Origin: Synaphobranchus kaupii
Lineage: Eukaryota; Chordata; Actinopteri; Anguilliformes; Synaphobranchidae
Length of the DNA stretch: 64,000 nucleotides
Assembly: GCA_029718625.1 (NCBI GenBank)
Contig: CM056376.1
Location: 83,534,541-83,598,540 of the forward strand
Direction of reading: 5' to 3'
Translations under genes and position numbers: made by a program
Notes under the pieces: generated by a model
Databases searched by the model: none
The model's input: only the letters and a program-made list of their open reading frames with translations
Told to the model about the DNA's origin: nothing
Part shown: piece after piece, positions 42,180 through 53,673 of the stretch
Numbering within the stretch: the stretch's first letter is position 1
Layout of the letters: every line of letters begins with the position of its first letter

Positions 42180-43720
42180 CACTACTCACAAAACGTTAGG
42201 GATATTTGGCTTTCGGGTGAAATTTATGGAAAATGTAAGTTCACGCTACAGTGATATTATACGTATCATGAAAGTAGGGCATTTAAGTAGAAGCATGCAA
42301 TGGTGATTTCCTCATCTCAAACAATTTATTGAAACAAAAGCCAACAACAGTGGTGGGTATACCACAACAAAAATGTCAATGTCTCAATAACTTGTCATGT
42401 GCCCTTGAGCATCAATTACAGCTTGACAACGACGTCTCATGCTGTTCACAAGTCGACTTATTGTCTGCTGAGGCATGGCATCCCACTCTTCTTGAAGGGC
42501 GGCCCTCAGGTCATTGAGGTTCTGGGGTACAGAGTTACGAGCCTCTACACGGTGAGTCAGCTGATCCCATAGGTTTTCTATGGGATTCAGGTCTGGAGAA
42601 AGTGCAGGCCACTCCATTTGAGGTACCCCAGTCTCCAGCAGCCTTTCCCTAATGATGCGACCTCGATGAGCTGGAGCATTGTCGTCCATGAAGATGAAAT
42701 TAGGCCTGTGTTGTTCATGCAGGGGCACAATGACTGGATTAATGATGTTATTCAGGTAGTATGGGCTTGTCACTGTACCATTCACAAAGTGTAGGGCAGT
42801 TCTGTATTGACTAGACACACCTGCCCACACTGTAACACCGCCACCACCAAAGGGTCGTCTGGTGACAACAGTGGCTGATGCATAGCGCTCTCCTTGACGT
42901 CTCCAACATCGTTGGCGGCCATCATTTCTGCTCAACGTGAATCGACTTTCATCAGAGAACAGCACTGAGGCCCACTGGTCCCTCGTCCAGCGTAAATGCT
43001 CCCTGGCCCATGCAAGACGATGACGCCTGTGCCTGGTGGTGTGGTCAGGTACCCTTGCAGGTCGTCTAGCACGCAGACCACGCTGATGTAAACGGTTTCG
43101 AATGGTCTGACGTGACACTTGGGTGCCTCTCACCTCCCTTAAATGTGCCTGGAGTTGAGTGGCATTCATCATCCGGTTCCGCAGGGCACTGTTCACAATG
43201 AAGCGGTCATCAGTGTGGGATGTGGCCAAAGGACGTCCACTTCTATGCCTTTCTGTGACTCTTCCAGTCTCTCTGTATCTCTGTTGCAACCTGCTGATGA
43301 CACTCTGTGACACTCTAAGCTCAGTGGCCACTTCCCTCTGAGAACATCCTGTTTGAAGCCTCGCAATGGCGAGGTACTGTTGATCAATTGTTAGGTGTCG
43401 TCTTGGTTAGGTGTCGTCTCATGATGTCAAAATGTGAACAGCATGATGAAGAGGACTGTTTAAATACCAATTCTAATTGAACCAGGAAATTTATTGGTCG
43501 ATTCATGGATCAAACACCTGTTGTGAATTTTGCCGTTCAGCTCCTTGTTAGAGAACAGCAAGTTGTGCAAAAAGTACTGAAACATTGAATAGTTGGACAT
43601 GTGCATTCAAAAGTTTAGAGAAGGTCAAATTAATTTCACCTGTAAAGGTTATAGTGCATTTTAGGTTCATCCTGAAATTTCACCCGAAAGCCGAATATCC
43701 CTAACTTTTTGTGAGTAGTG
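42180..43720 (-). mobile_element. Tc1-like DNA transposon, nearly intact
   Basis: TA at 42178-42179 and 43721-43722. The inverted repeats begin CACTACTCACAAAA and stay similar for about 45 bp (GTTAGGGATATT, CTTTCGGGTGAAATTT). 1541 bp with one long minus-strand gene. It inserted into the CTCTAT element. Confidence 0.93.
42384..43331 (-). CDS. Tc1-like DD34E transposase, N-terminus displaced
   Basis: An open frame of 315 codons to the stop at 42384. Motifs: helix-turn-helix ([19 protein letters not shown]), a second DNA-binding half ([20 protein letters not shown]), catalytic Asp in [10 protein letters not shown], Asp in [11 protein letters not shown] and Glu in DLNPIENLW with 34 residues between the last two. 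The frame is open upstream of the Met at 43331 and continues with [24 protein letters not shown] text, so the natural start is near 43421; but a 16-bp tandem duplication (units at 43390 and 43406) breaks the frame just after that ATG. Starting at 43331 would lose the first helix. All catalytic residues are present. Confidence 0.92.
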   Translation of the reverse strand: MATELRVSQSVISRLQQRYRETGRVTERHRSGRPLATSHTDDRFIVNSALRNRMMNATQLQAHLREVRGTQVSRQTIRNRLHQRGLRARRPARVPDHTTRHRRHRLAWAREHLRWTRDQWASVLFSDESRFTLSRNDGRQRCWRRQGERYASATVVTRRPFGGGGVTVWAGVSSQYRTALHFVNGTVTSPYYLNNIINPVIVPLHEQHRPNFIFMDDNAPAHRGRIIRERLLETGVPQMEWPALSPDLNPIENLWDQLTHRVEARNSVPQNLNDLRAALQEEWDAMPQQTISRLVNSMRRRCQAVIDAQGHMTSY

Positions 43721-44141
43721 TATGTTTAAGAAACCAAGTACTTAACAGTATATTCAGCTACAGCAGTTTTCTGATGAACCCTGAAGAGTTTATCTTGTTA
43801 TATTTCGCCAAAGTCCCGTACAGTCGACATTTCCACAGTGACCACCCATCGCACTTTGGGCTGAAATACGTTGCTGTTCTTGTGTAAATACACACGCGCT
43901 TTCATACGTTTTTTTAAAAATGTATTTAAATACATTAGGCGACGTATGTTATGGTTATTATATATATACTGTATGTGACTATTCTGAAATAAATGTATTC
44001 TGTAGCAAATTTCTGAATGATACAGCTTCTTCAGTTCGAACGTAAAACCATGGATGTGCAGGGAATATTTTTTTAGATATTGACAATATTGAAATAATAT
44101 TGAAATAAAACTAGTAGAAACCAGGTGGAAAGTAAATAGAG

Positions 44142-45121
44142 TTAAGGTTGAAGAGCCTGCCATCAGTTCTGTACAGGATTGGGATCCCCTGTGGCTCTTT
44201 ACCAATGAGGTGGAGTATGGTAGCGATGAAGATGGCAAACAGGCTGGGTGCAATGATGCATCCCTGTTTGACCCCCGTTTCCACAGTGAAGGGCTCAGAC
44301 TCAGAGCCACTGTTTCTGAGCACTGTGACTGACATGCCGTCATGTAGAAGCCTCAATATTCTGATGTACTTATCATGGCAGCCGTACCTTGATAGTATGC
44401 TCCACAGAGCCTGGCGGTCTACCGTGCCAAAGGCCTTTGTCAGGTCTATGAAGACCATGTACAAATGCTGCCTTGGTTCACGGCATTTTTCCTGGAGTTT
44501 GCGTGCTGTAAATATCATATCAGCTGTACCTCTGGATGGGCGGAAGCCACACTGTGATTCTGGAAGTATTTCCTCAGACAGTGGTAGCAGTCTGTTTGCG
44601 AGGACACGAGCAAGGACTTTACCTGTTGTTGACAGAAGCGAGATGCCCCTGTAGTTTCTACATTCAGCCTTGTCCCCCTTCTTGAATATGGTCACTATTA
44701 GAGCATCCCTGAGCTCTGAGGTAAGTTCTTCTTTTTCCCAGACCTTGAGGAGTAGGGCATGGATGTGGTACAGGAGCTCTGGTCCGCCTTCCTTTACGAT
44801 CTCAGCTGGGATCCCATCTGGACCGGCAGCCTTGTTGTTCTTAAGGCTCCTGATGGCATCTTGAACCTCTGTCATAGTGGAGGGTTCCCCCATGTCTTCT
44901 CCGATGGGACTCTGAGGGATATGACTGATAATGTCTGGATCAGTTGTGCTGACACGGTTGAGGAGTTCCTGGAAGTGCTCCTTCCATCGGGCGTTAATGG
45001 ACTCGTTGTCCTTCAGCAGCTCCTGTCCGTCCTTTGAGTGCAGGGGATTTAAGCCGCGGTAGCTTGGGCCGTAAATCGCCTTAGTAGCAATGAAAAACCC
45101 TCTGGTGTCACCCGAGTCCAC
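44142..45121 (-). pseudogene. RTE-like reverse transcriptase, N-terminal and central part
   Basis: The minus-strand frame of about 325 residues contains LKNNKAAGPDGIPAEIVKEG, FKKGDKAECRNYRGISLLST, ESQCGFRPSRGTADMIFTAR, MVFIDLTKAFGTVDRQALWS (the first catalytic Asp is present) and GVKQGCIIAPSLFAIFIAT. It is interrupted at 44141 by the TTAA element, just before the YADD segment. The last residues of the open frame beyond 44142 belong to the inserted element. Confidence 0.87.
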
Positions 45122-46313
45122 CAGTCTTTTCCAGAGCCTTTTCTGTCCTCCAAAAGTTCTTAAGCTCCCTCACCCGACTCTGGACGTCCGGCTTGGCTCT
45201 GGAGTGAGCCATTCTTTTGGCCTTGCAGGTTACATTATTTTTCCAGGCAAGAAAGGCTTTTCTTTTTTTGGAGATGAGCTGTTCTATCTCTGCGTCATTC
45301 TCATCAAACCAGTCCTGATGTTTTCTAGACTTGTACCCAAGTTTGGTCTTACAGGTATCAAGGATGGTGGATTTGAGCAGGCTCCAGTGCTCTTCGATGT
45401 CATCAAGATATTCCTGTTGGAGGCTTTCCCCAAGGGAGGCCTGAAGGCGCTGCTGGTCGGCAGTTTCATCCAGGCATTCAAGGTTCAGTCTTGGCCGGAT
45501 CTGCTTCTTTTGAACCCTCCTCTTCCTCTTGAGTTTGATGGACATCGTGGAGCGAATGAGGCGATGATCTGTCCAGCAGTCATCTGCACCAATATTGGCC
45601 CTTGTGATGTTCACGTCACGGCGGTCCCTGGCTCGTACAATGACAGTCAATAAGATGCCACTGTTTAGAGCGAGGGTGTCTCCAAGATGCCTTACATTAG
45701 TTTTTCTGGTGAAAGAGAGTGTTAGTGATGGTGAGATCGTACTGAGCACATTTTCTGAGAAGCAGAACTCCGTTGGAGTTGATGTTCCCAATGCCTTCCT
45801 TTCCTATAGTGCCCTTCCAGGGGTGTTGATACCGGCCGACCCTGGCATTGAAGTCTCCTAGGAGAATAATCTTATTTTCTCCTAGGAGAATGATTCTTGA
45901 CAGTGTCTCGTCTAAGCAGGCGTAGAAGGTCTCTTTTACTTCCTCTTCAGAGTCTAAAGTAGGAGCATATGCACTCACGACTGTTGCCATCTGGTTGTTG
46001 GCAATCCACAGACGGATGGTCATGCTCACTGATCCCCACAGGAAGTTCAGAGAGGGGGCCGATAAACTGGTTCCTGATGGCAAATCAGACCCCATGGATC
46101 CTGGGCTCATCGGCAGCTTTTCCTTTCCAGAAGAAAGTGTAGCCACCGTTCTCCTCCTTCAGTTGTCCTTCGCCTGCCCGTCGAGTTTGAGAGGGCAGCT
46201 AGGTCAATCCGGCATCTACTCAGTTCTCTAGCGATGGTCGCGGTTCTCCTTTCCGGTCTGTCACTGGTTGCACAATCCATCATTGTGCGCACATTCCAAG
46301 CTCCAAAATTCAT
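45108..46313 (-). pseudogene. RTE-like endonuclease and linker, frameshifted
   Basis: Pieces in order on the minus strand: 46313-46107 (MNFGAWNVRTMMDC, ARELSRCRIDLAALS), 46146-45697 (VVSAYAPTLDSEEEVKETFY, KIILLGDFNARVG) and 45791-45108 (DDCWTDHRLIRSTMSIKLKR). These are APE-type endonuclease motifs with the GDFNAR and TDHR catalytic segments, followed by the linker. Two frame changes. The LINE 5' region beyond 46313 is not defined. Confidence 0.8.
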
Positions 46314-47647
46314 ATTTCTGTTCAGTGGTGAGTGTTTGAAGTACTGTACACATATACCGGACTGTAGCAGTTGTCAAAGCTCTGTGCTGATGCATCTTGA
46401 TGGAGAGCAGGCTGATGTTAGCATTAGGGTTTATCAATTGAATTTGGCTCTTGGAAAACGCAGACATTTCACTTAAAACATATTTTTTTGTGATTAATAG
46501 TTTAGAGTAAGAGCACATAAGATATTGGAACAATTGAGTTAAATCCTGTAGATTTCATGTTCTGATTGCATCGCATCTTAGATGTCACTGAGAGCACTAT
46601 GAGCTGCTCACTCTTAAGTTCAACTAAGAAAAGGTATAAATATATATTCTGACTCATCTGGGTTTGCAATGCCTTAATAGTTTTGAGTGTCCTTGGACAA
46701 AACAAGCAAGGTAGGCAATGGTCATGTGAATTTAGTGGAATTATATTAAAAGGTGCAATGGTATAACAACTACTTGAATGTTACACTTCAGTTGAAAGTA
46801 ACAAGGATGGAATGGGCCGAATAGCTCTCTGAACACAGAACTGGAGTGGACCAATCTGGTAATAGTACACTGCTATTAATAACATAACATCATCTAATAT
46901 GATCAAAATGTTGCCATAACAAAACAAAATGATGCATATTTCTGTATTTTAAGGATAGAGATTTGTATAAAAGTAAAACATTGTAATATTATGTTAAATA
47001 TTTTTCTATTACATATAAAAAATTATGTTATTCTAATGAGTCTAAGAGTGTGCACATTTTTGTTGGTGTTCTTGTTTGTTACAGATGTTTGTGTACAGTA
47101 CATGTCTCCAAGGAAAAATCAACATCTAAAAAGAAAGCTCAAGAAACTTTTACATAAAAACATCAGAACAAGCATGTACGTGATGATGTAATCACAAGAG
47201 GTTTTGAAAGTATAGAGGTTTTTTAGAATCTGTCTGTGACAGCTGTAATATACCATACCTTATTTAAGAGCTGTCTGACATATTCATTCTAACCCTTTCA
47301 TCCTATGCAGTTCAGGTCCTCTGACTATAAACTGATCAACAAGAAAGTTTACTTTTCCCTCTTTATTCCTGTGTAAAGTGGTGTGCATAAGAGCCTTTTT
47401 AGAACAACTAACATATTTGTTACAGAAAGGATTTTCAGCACACTAGAGATAGTGCAGTAACTCATCATCATTTAGTCTGTGCACAAACTTTTAGGTGTGT
47501 GTGTCTGCAGTACATCCTAGGGTCACAGTCTCTTATTAACCTTTAACAGTTGGTCAACAAATGGACAGTGCTGAATGTTGGCACAATGCAACACAGCTCC
47601 ACTCATGAATGCCATGAAATTATACACAAACTCCAGTGAGTGTTTAA
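46314..47647. other. No gene recognised
   Basis: AT-rich DNA. I see neither terminal repeats nor protein motifs. The distal part may include the LINE 5' leader. Confidence 0.45.
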
Positions 47648-49443
47648 ACATAGTAAAAAATAACTAAGAATCAAGCCACAGAACTGTACTTTTTTAAAGG
47701 TGTCATGGTTTCTGGCAGCCTCCGGTTATTTCTACGGTCGTTCTTTCTTTTAGCGACGTCAGGTCACTCTATTGGATTTTCCATCTTCCATTCCGGTGCT
47801 TTGCTATCGCTCGGCGGTGATTCCTCGCACCTGTTTTGAGTTTCCTGTCGGCTAGATAAGCTCAGGGTTTCCGCTTTCCTGTGCTTCGATATTGTCTTTG
47901 CTACGTTGACAACGAAGTCGGTAAGGTATTGGATTTCGGTCACTGCATTTCTGGTTCGTACGAATAAGAAACTCAGCAAGTCCGGTTTAGAGTTAAAGAG
48001 AAAGATTTATTTTAATCTTTTTCTTTCCTTTCTCTCTTTATCCTTTAAACTCTAGTAGCCTAAACCGATTACCTTTTTGTTCAGCTCTTCCGCACCTAGA
48101 GCGTAACACCTTGGCGCATAAGTCCCGCCTGCGGGACCTTTTTTGCTCAACTGAGACATTCGTTGCTACTGCAGCCAAACTATTATTGGAAATCACAAAC
48201 TCTGTGTTTTAAATTTATTGGTAGACGGTTCGTGACGATTTCTGCCGAATACGTAGTTTCTAAGTGCCACTATTTCCCTGTAGCAAGTCCATTTATCAAG
48301 CAACCCCCCCACCTAGTCTATACCTACCTATGCGTGACATAGTGGACAATAGCGTCTATGTTTGAGTTCATAAATATATTTATTCATCATATAAAATTAG
48401 AATAACGTCATAGCAACGAGATAAACCCAACAATAGCCTGATCGTATGCCAGAAAAGCCGTGAAAAGCCCTGCTCACTCAAATGCAAAATAAACTGTGAA
48501 AGTACTATCTCATTCTACCATGTATTCTACTAGCAATATATGCTACTAAATATGAAATAAATATACAATCCTACCATTGGTTTTACACATCGAGATGTTC
48601 CTTTCAAAATTCAGTTGTCATTTATTGTCTGGTACAATCGGTTTGAGAAATATACAACACTTTATACCGCTATTACACTATCTGAAACGTCGCCGCGTAA
48701 TAGCCCCATGCCCTGTAAACCTGTCTCATGCATTACAGTTCACTCTGGTTTAATTGTCGGCTTTTTTATCCAATAGAGTACATTATAACCTTCGCAACGG
48801 TATATGCCAAGTCTTTTTGGGTGCTTTGAGCAATTTACTACAGCCCAGCGTAACGGCAGTTTTCGTTTTAACTGTCTAGTATTACGCAAGCGATATACAA
48901 TACGCATTATGCAGGGGAATTTCCCTTTTGCGATATGTAAGTATTTTTGCGTCTAAAATACCGTTGGTCTCGCTGGCTACATACGTACGTTCGTGTTTCC
49001 ACTCGAGCACTTTCCAATATGTTTGATAGCCCTGTTGTTATTTTCGCATTTTGAGTGCATTTCACATACTGTAGTGCAATCGTTAGCTAAATGTATTTTT
49101 GAAGTAGGCTACCGATGTTCATTGAAGATAGAACATTTGGCAGCATTTTACAGATGGTGGAAAACTATTTTATGTTCATGTTATCATACATAATATAGGC
49201 TATGGCGTATACTAGTCTCTTAGGGCATGACAAATGCTCATTCCAATTTGCTGTGCGCTGATATGTGGTAGATTAAGGTAAACATTTCCTTGGAGTCATT
49301 ATGAATAGGAAAAAAGAATACAGAAAAATGCAATCCCAGGACAAAAGTATACATACTGTAGAGTACAGGGACAAGTGATGTTTTATTGAGGTACAAGAGT
49401 GAATGATTAGGCAACATATTTAGGTGTATGTAACACTGTGATA
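47648..49443. repeat. 1.8-kb duplication, copy 1
   Basis: Matches 58847-60628 almost base for base. It includes 53 bp of flank, 404 bp of LTR and most of the nested element. Copy 1 has small extra stretches (about 8 bp near 48055 and 6 bp near 48193). Confidence 0.95.
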
Positions 49444-50079
49444 TCAATGTTTTTTATCTTAAGCCACCAGAGGGAGCAAATGTGTATGCGTTATAATGTA
49501 CAAAACTAATTTTATTCATTTTATGACATGTTTTGCATAGGGGTTTTGGACCCATAAATATCTACCCCCCTATACTGCTGAAAATATATAATTCTCACTT
49601 GGAAATTATGCAAAAGTGAGTTTTATGAGCCCAAACTGTTGATTTGTAGTTAAATATATCATATTTTTTTAAAATTTGCAGCAGTGCACAATTTAGCCAT
49701 TTGGATAGATTAGCACCCCTAAATAGGTGAAATTTGCCATCTGCGCCAAGGGGTTAAGGTAACAGGTTCTATTTCTATTTTCGTTTCTCTAGCCCTTTTA
49801 CACGGGCTTTCTTTTATTTTTCTCTGACCTCCTCTTATACGCTCTTTGTGTGAGAGCGTGAGGTTCTTTTGTTGTTCAATTACTCGCTATTATCGAGTTC
49901 GCCCTCTTTTGGGGTTGTTTTTGATTTGGCTTATGCCGGGAGGTTTTTATTCCCATTTTTCATTTGTTCCCTTCCTGCCGCGGAGCTATCCACTTTTGTG
50001 GTGTATATTTTACTATATACACTTTTAGAATCCCTTGACTGTCGCGCCTGGTTCTCCGAACCCTACACTCCCCCTTACA
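47701..50079 (+). mobile_element. Solo sushi-type LTR with nested insertion
   Basis: Starts TGTCATGGTTTC, ends ACTCCCCCTTACA, and is flanked by AAAGG (47696-47700 and 50080-50084). Same family as the LTR at 5680. After removing the nested element (48107-49753 plus one TTAA) the LTR is about 0.73 kb. It lacks any internal region. Confidence 0.88.
48107..49753. mobile_element. piggyBac-like non-autonomous element inside the LTR
   Basis: The right end reads TGCGCCAAGGGG followed by TTAA (49754-49757); the left end reads CACCTTGGCGCA preceded by GTAA, a one-base variant of TTAA. The ends are therefore an inverted CCCCTTGGCGCA pair. The interior has no transposase. The same terminus occurs at 56697. 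TTAA targets with CCC...GGG ends fit piggyBac. Confidence 0.62.
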
Positions 50080-50084
50080 AAAGG

Positions 50085-50931
50085 TTATAAAATGTTGGTG
50101 CATAGCCCTGGTAGAAAGTTTAAAACCAGAAGCACTGCTTAATAAAATCTATTACTGATTGAACTTATTATTCTTTGAATCAGGTTTGGAAATAGGGGAG
50201 GACAGACATATGTTTTGCACATGTGGATGTGGTGGGGTGGGGGTCCTTCATCTTGGTGATGTCTTTGATGGAAAAAACAATGAAAGATATGGCTAATTGT
50301 AATTAAAATTGAAGTCCTATGCTGTCAAATTGTTCCAATATTGAACCTTCGATCTTGACTTGAATGCCAAGTTCCAAGATGACTAAATGTACATAATTAC
50401 AAAATTGACTGTATGTGTATAATAATTAAATGCAAACGTTTTAATAGGTCGTGCATTTTTCAGAAGACTTTGTAAAGTAAAGAAACTAAGATCTTAAACA
50501 AAATATAGGAAGATAAATACCAATATATACAGCTTGGAGTTGTAGAGCAAAAAAAACAAATTAATATAAAATTATAATTTTATTTTTTTAAATGTTCCTG
50601 AATGGCACCCTGGTCATCTACATATCTGACAACGACAAACAGCTGTGAGTGACAGCTTACGTCTGTGGTCTTATCAATCTGCCAATAAAAGAAGGGAGCG
50701 GTGGCTATTGCAGAGGTTTAATTATTCTGGATCGTTTACGACAAGCTGGCGATGTTTGCAAATGCTCAGCGAATAAAGCGTCGTACCCTTATTAGCAGAA
50801 TTGTCCATTTCATTATGTGGCGTGGAATGTTAGTGAGTTTGGTTATTGTGTACGTGTGTATGCCGCCGTGCCAGTCTGTGTGTGGGCTTTTCCCTCGTGA
50901 GTGTTGCGGTGCCGGGTGGCCGGCACCGCAA
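50085..50931. other. No gene recognised
   Basis: AT-rich flank; nothing assignable. Confidence 0.4.
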
Positions 50932-51032
50932 CTCGCACCACTCATAAACACACTGTGATCACGAGTGTGTGTGTGCCCATTGCCTGTAGCCTAAAAATAT
51001 TTTGAGCACAGTGTGTTTATGAGTGGTGCGAG
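50932..51032. repeat. Perfect 26-bp inverted repeat
   Basis: CTCGCACCACTCATAAACAC (start of the 50932-50957 arm) is mirrored exactly at 51007-51032, with a 49-bp spacer. The left arm is preceded by a GC-rich palindrome, GGTGCCGGGTGGCCGGCACC (50909-50928). Confidence 0.92.
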
Positions 51033-53669
51033 TGACAGCGTGTACTGTGTGGTGTGTGGGGGAAGGCACACTTACCTGCGGACGGGGTCTGGCTCTGTCC
51101 GGCAGACTAGTGAGAGTGGTGGGAGGGAAAAAGGAACCCACAGACAGGCATAGCCTCTGTCAGTCATAATTGTGTACAAATTGTTTTATGAATTGTGAAA
51201 TAAATAAAATCATTTTACCTTTTACTTCTGTCTGGTGTACTGTTTTGAGAGTGGTGGATCTTGCAAAACCTGGTCAGGATTTGGGAGCGGGATTTGCCCG
51301 TTTTTGACCTGTGATACATTGCTGTTGTTATGTGAAACACATACTTTTTTAACGTTTATAAAAACATTAGGCTACATATTTTTCTGCATATTATGTACAT
51401 ACTGTATGTGACGATTCTACAAATGTATTATGTTGCAAACAGACAGAAATCGGTAGTCAGTGGAAAGATACATGTAGATGCACGTGACCTGATAACACAA
51501 TCAAGGAGGCCAGTCAGCGTTTAGTTGCAATAATCTGAGCATGAGGGCACTAAGGCCTGGAAAAGGATTTGTGTGGAACATGAAAGGGAGTAGAACATTC
51601 ATATTATGTTGTATAAGTTTGTGGATTTTGTTGTTGTCTGTTATCTTTGTTGAGGTACACCCAGGATTCTGGCTGACGGGAAGAAATATAAAATTAAACA
51701 CTATACTATACATTTGAAAGGGAATACGCAGAAGGAAAAAAAAGTGTCATTTTCCTGAGCGCAGAAAGTTTTAAATTAAGCAGACTAAAATCCACATGGC
51801 TAAATGGGTTTAGAGATGGTTAAATATTCAAATCTCATTAAGTATAGAACTGACATACCATTTAATATAACTCATTATTTTAATTAGAATGTTAATCTAA
51901 AAATGAACCAAGTCATAAATCTTTGAACACTTTAGTTTACATTTCATGTAAAATATTTTATTTAATGGTTGTTGTGAAGATGTTGATAAATCTATGCATT
52001 GCAGCATATACAGAAACAGCATCTGTCTCCATCTCATATACAAATTACTCACGAATGAATTGGTTACTTACAGACTCTGGATTATGGATGGAATCAAAGA
52101 CCTGAGGTAGGTTTCGTTAGGTAACCTCTAAATTCATATTTTTTCTGTCCTGCTGCTATGCTGTTATTTTCTTTGTTAACAATAGCTAGCTATTGGCATA
52201 GTGACTGTGGCTAGTTAAATACTAGAAAATAGGTTAAGTGTTAAGTAAATTTACCTTGGGATACTTTTGTGTGAATCTCTCTTTTTAAGAAGCACGTAAA
52301 ATGACATTACGGACAATTAATATCCATTAATTTTGAAAATTAATGGTCTAGCCATCTACCAGCAGCTAAAACATACAGTAAATGGCATTTGCTAGCTAAT
52401 GGAAATATAAGCTAATTCATTAGCTAGCCATTAGGCTACTAGATAATTTGGAAGAATCTCGTGATTGTAGGGAACAACAATTTCCAGTAACTAATATTTA
52501 CCATGGCTTGGTACAACCATGTAAATCATATATTGATACAAAATACATCTAACTATGGAAAAATAAAAAAATTATTATGCACCATTTAAACACCGTTAAT
52601 TGTGTTTTTTCATACAGGCTACTCTAAAGGGAACTCTATCAGGCTACTCTGATATATGACAGTGTTAGGTGAACATTGGCCTACGGCTATTCATTCCTTC
52701 AGTGTCGTGATTCACTCTTGACCCAGTCTGTTTTTATTTTGCATGCTAGCTGCAAGTTATGTGAATTTTGTATGCTTAAGGAGCTCTGCTGCTACGTATG
52801 GTGTAAATCTTATGCCACCAGAAAACTGAATTTTAATTTAGTAAATTTGAATTTGTATTTTATCATTTGAATTTGTATATACATTTTGAAATTTAATTTT
52901 ATTGCACTGAATTTGTATTTCATAAATTGAAATTGTATATAGCCTACGTTTTGAAATTGAATTATGTGATTTGAATCAGAATTTCGGTAGGCTATTCAGT
53001 TAAACTCGGATTTCAAATTCAGTTTGTAAAAATTAAATTCTACAAAAGCTAACTTTCAGTTTTTCAGTTTGTGCACATCCAGGCACTTCAGGAAAAGCAG
53101 TTGTTGGCAGATATCAATGTTTGGAGTGAGCGGCGCTGGGAGCATCACGGTTCTCATTTGGTTCCAGCAGAGATTGTATAGTAAAGAGATATGCCAACTG
53201 CATGTTTCGCCTCTAGGGGCGACTATAAGCAGTAAAACTGGGCTAAACAGAGGAGAATGAATGAATTTTCCAGAAACCCAAATCTATAAGAAATAATAAT
53301 TTTTTATTGTACATTTGAGAAAGTTTGCAGACAGCAGATAAAAATATATGCTTTTCTACACACTTATATTAATGAAATCTTGAACCGTTTAGGAAAAAAA
53401 TTACTTTTTTTCTCTGGTTATGCAAATTTGGTCATGAATATTCATGACAGCTTTGGACGTGAGACTCAAAAGCAAGATGGACAGTGCAACAGCCAGCCAA
53501 AATTGTTCGGTAATAACAGCAGAAGAATGACAACTATGTGGACAAACCAAGTACTAGCTAGTACTGGCGGTACATCACCTTGTATCTTATAGACAATCTG
53601 GTTTTAACAAGAATCTTCTAGAAGCTTCTACAGAATATATGGTTTTACTGAGCAAGCGAGAGCTACTGG
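51033..53669. other. No gene recognised; scattered repeat text
   Basis: 51272-51480 resembles part of the CTCTAT TTAA element (43850-44040). 52800-52990 is a loose AT repeat of GAATTTGTAT type. No coding motif was seen. Confidence 0.4.
51272..51480 (+). repeat. Fragment related to the CTCTAT TTAA element
   Basis: Shared order of ATTGCTGTTNTTNTGTNAAA, a T-rich run, AAAACATTAGGC and CATACTGTATGTGACGATTC-type text with 43860-44000. Confidence 0.55.
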
Positions 53670-53673
53670 CTAG

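Larger units (their letters stand above)
41745..44141. mobile_element. TTAA-target DNA element with CTCTAT ends
   Basis: Flanked by TTAA (41741-41744 and 44142-44145) within the reverse transcriptase frame of the RTE-like LINE. The ends are CTCTATAAACTTCACC and, inverted, CTCTATTTACTTTCCACC. After removing the nested Tc1 it is about 0.85 kb with no coding text, so non-autonomous. TTAA fits piggyBac or Kolobok; the ends do not settle which. A related block lies at 51272-51480. Confidence 0.72.
41248..46313 (-). mobile_element. RTE-like LINE split by a TTAA-target element
   Basis: Minus-strand order: endonuclease (46313 down to about 45500), linker, reverse transcriptase (45121-44142), then the insertion, then the rest of the reverse transcriptase (41740-41248). 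The endonuclease start GAWNVRTMMD and PERRTATIARELSR is of the kind often annotated as craniofacial-development-protein-like in vertebrate genomes, which are RTE-type LINE proteins. At least three frame breaks. Confidence 0.75.
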
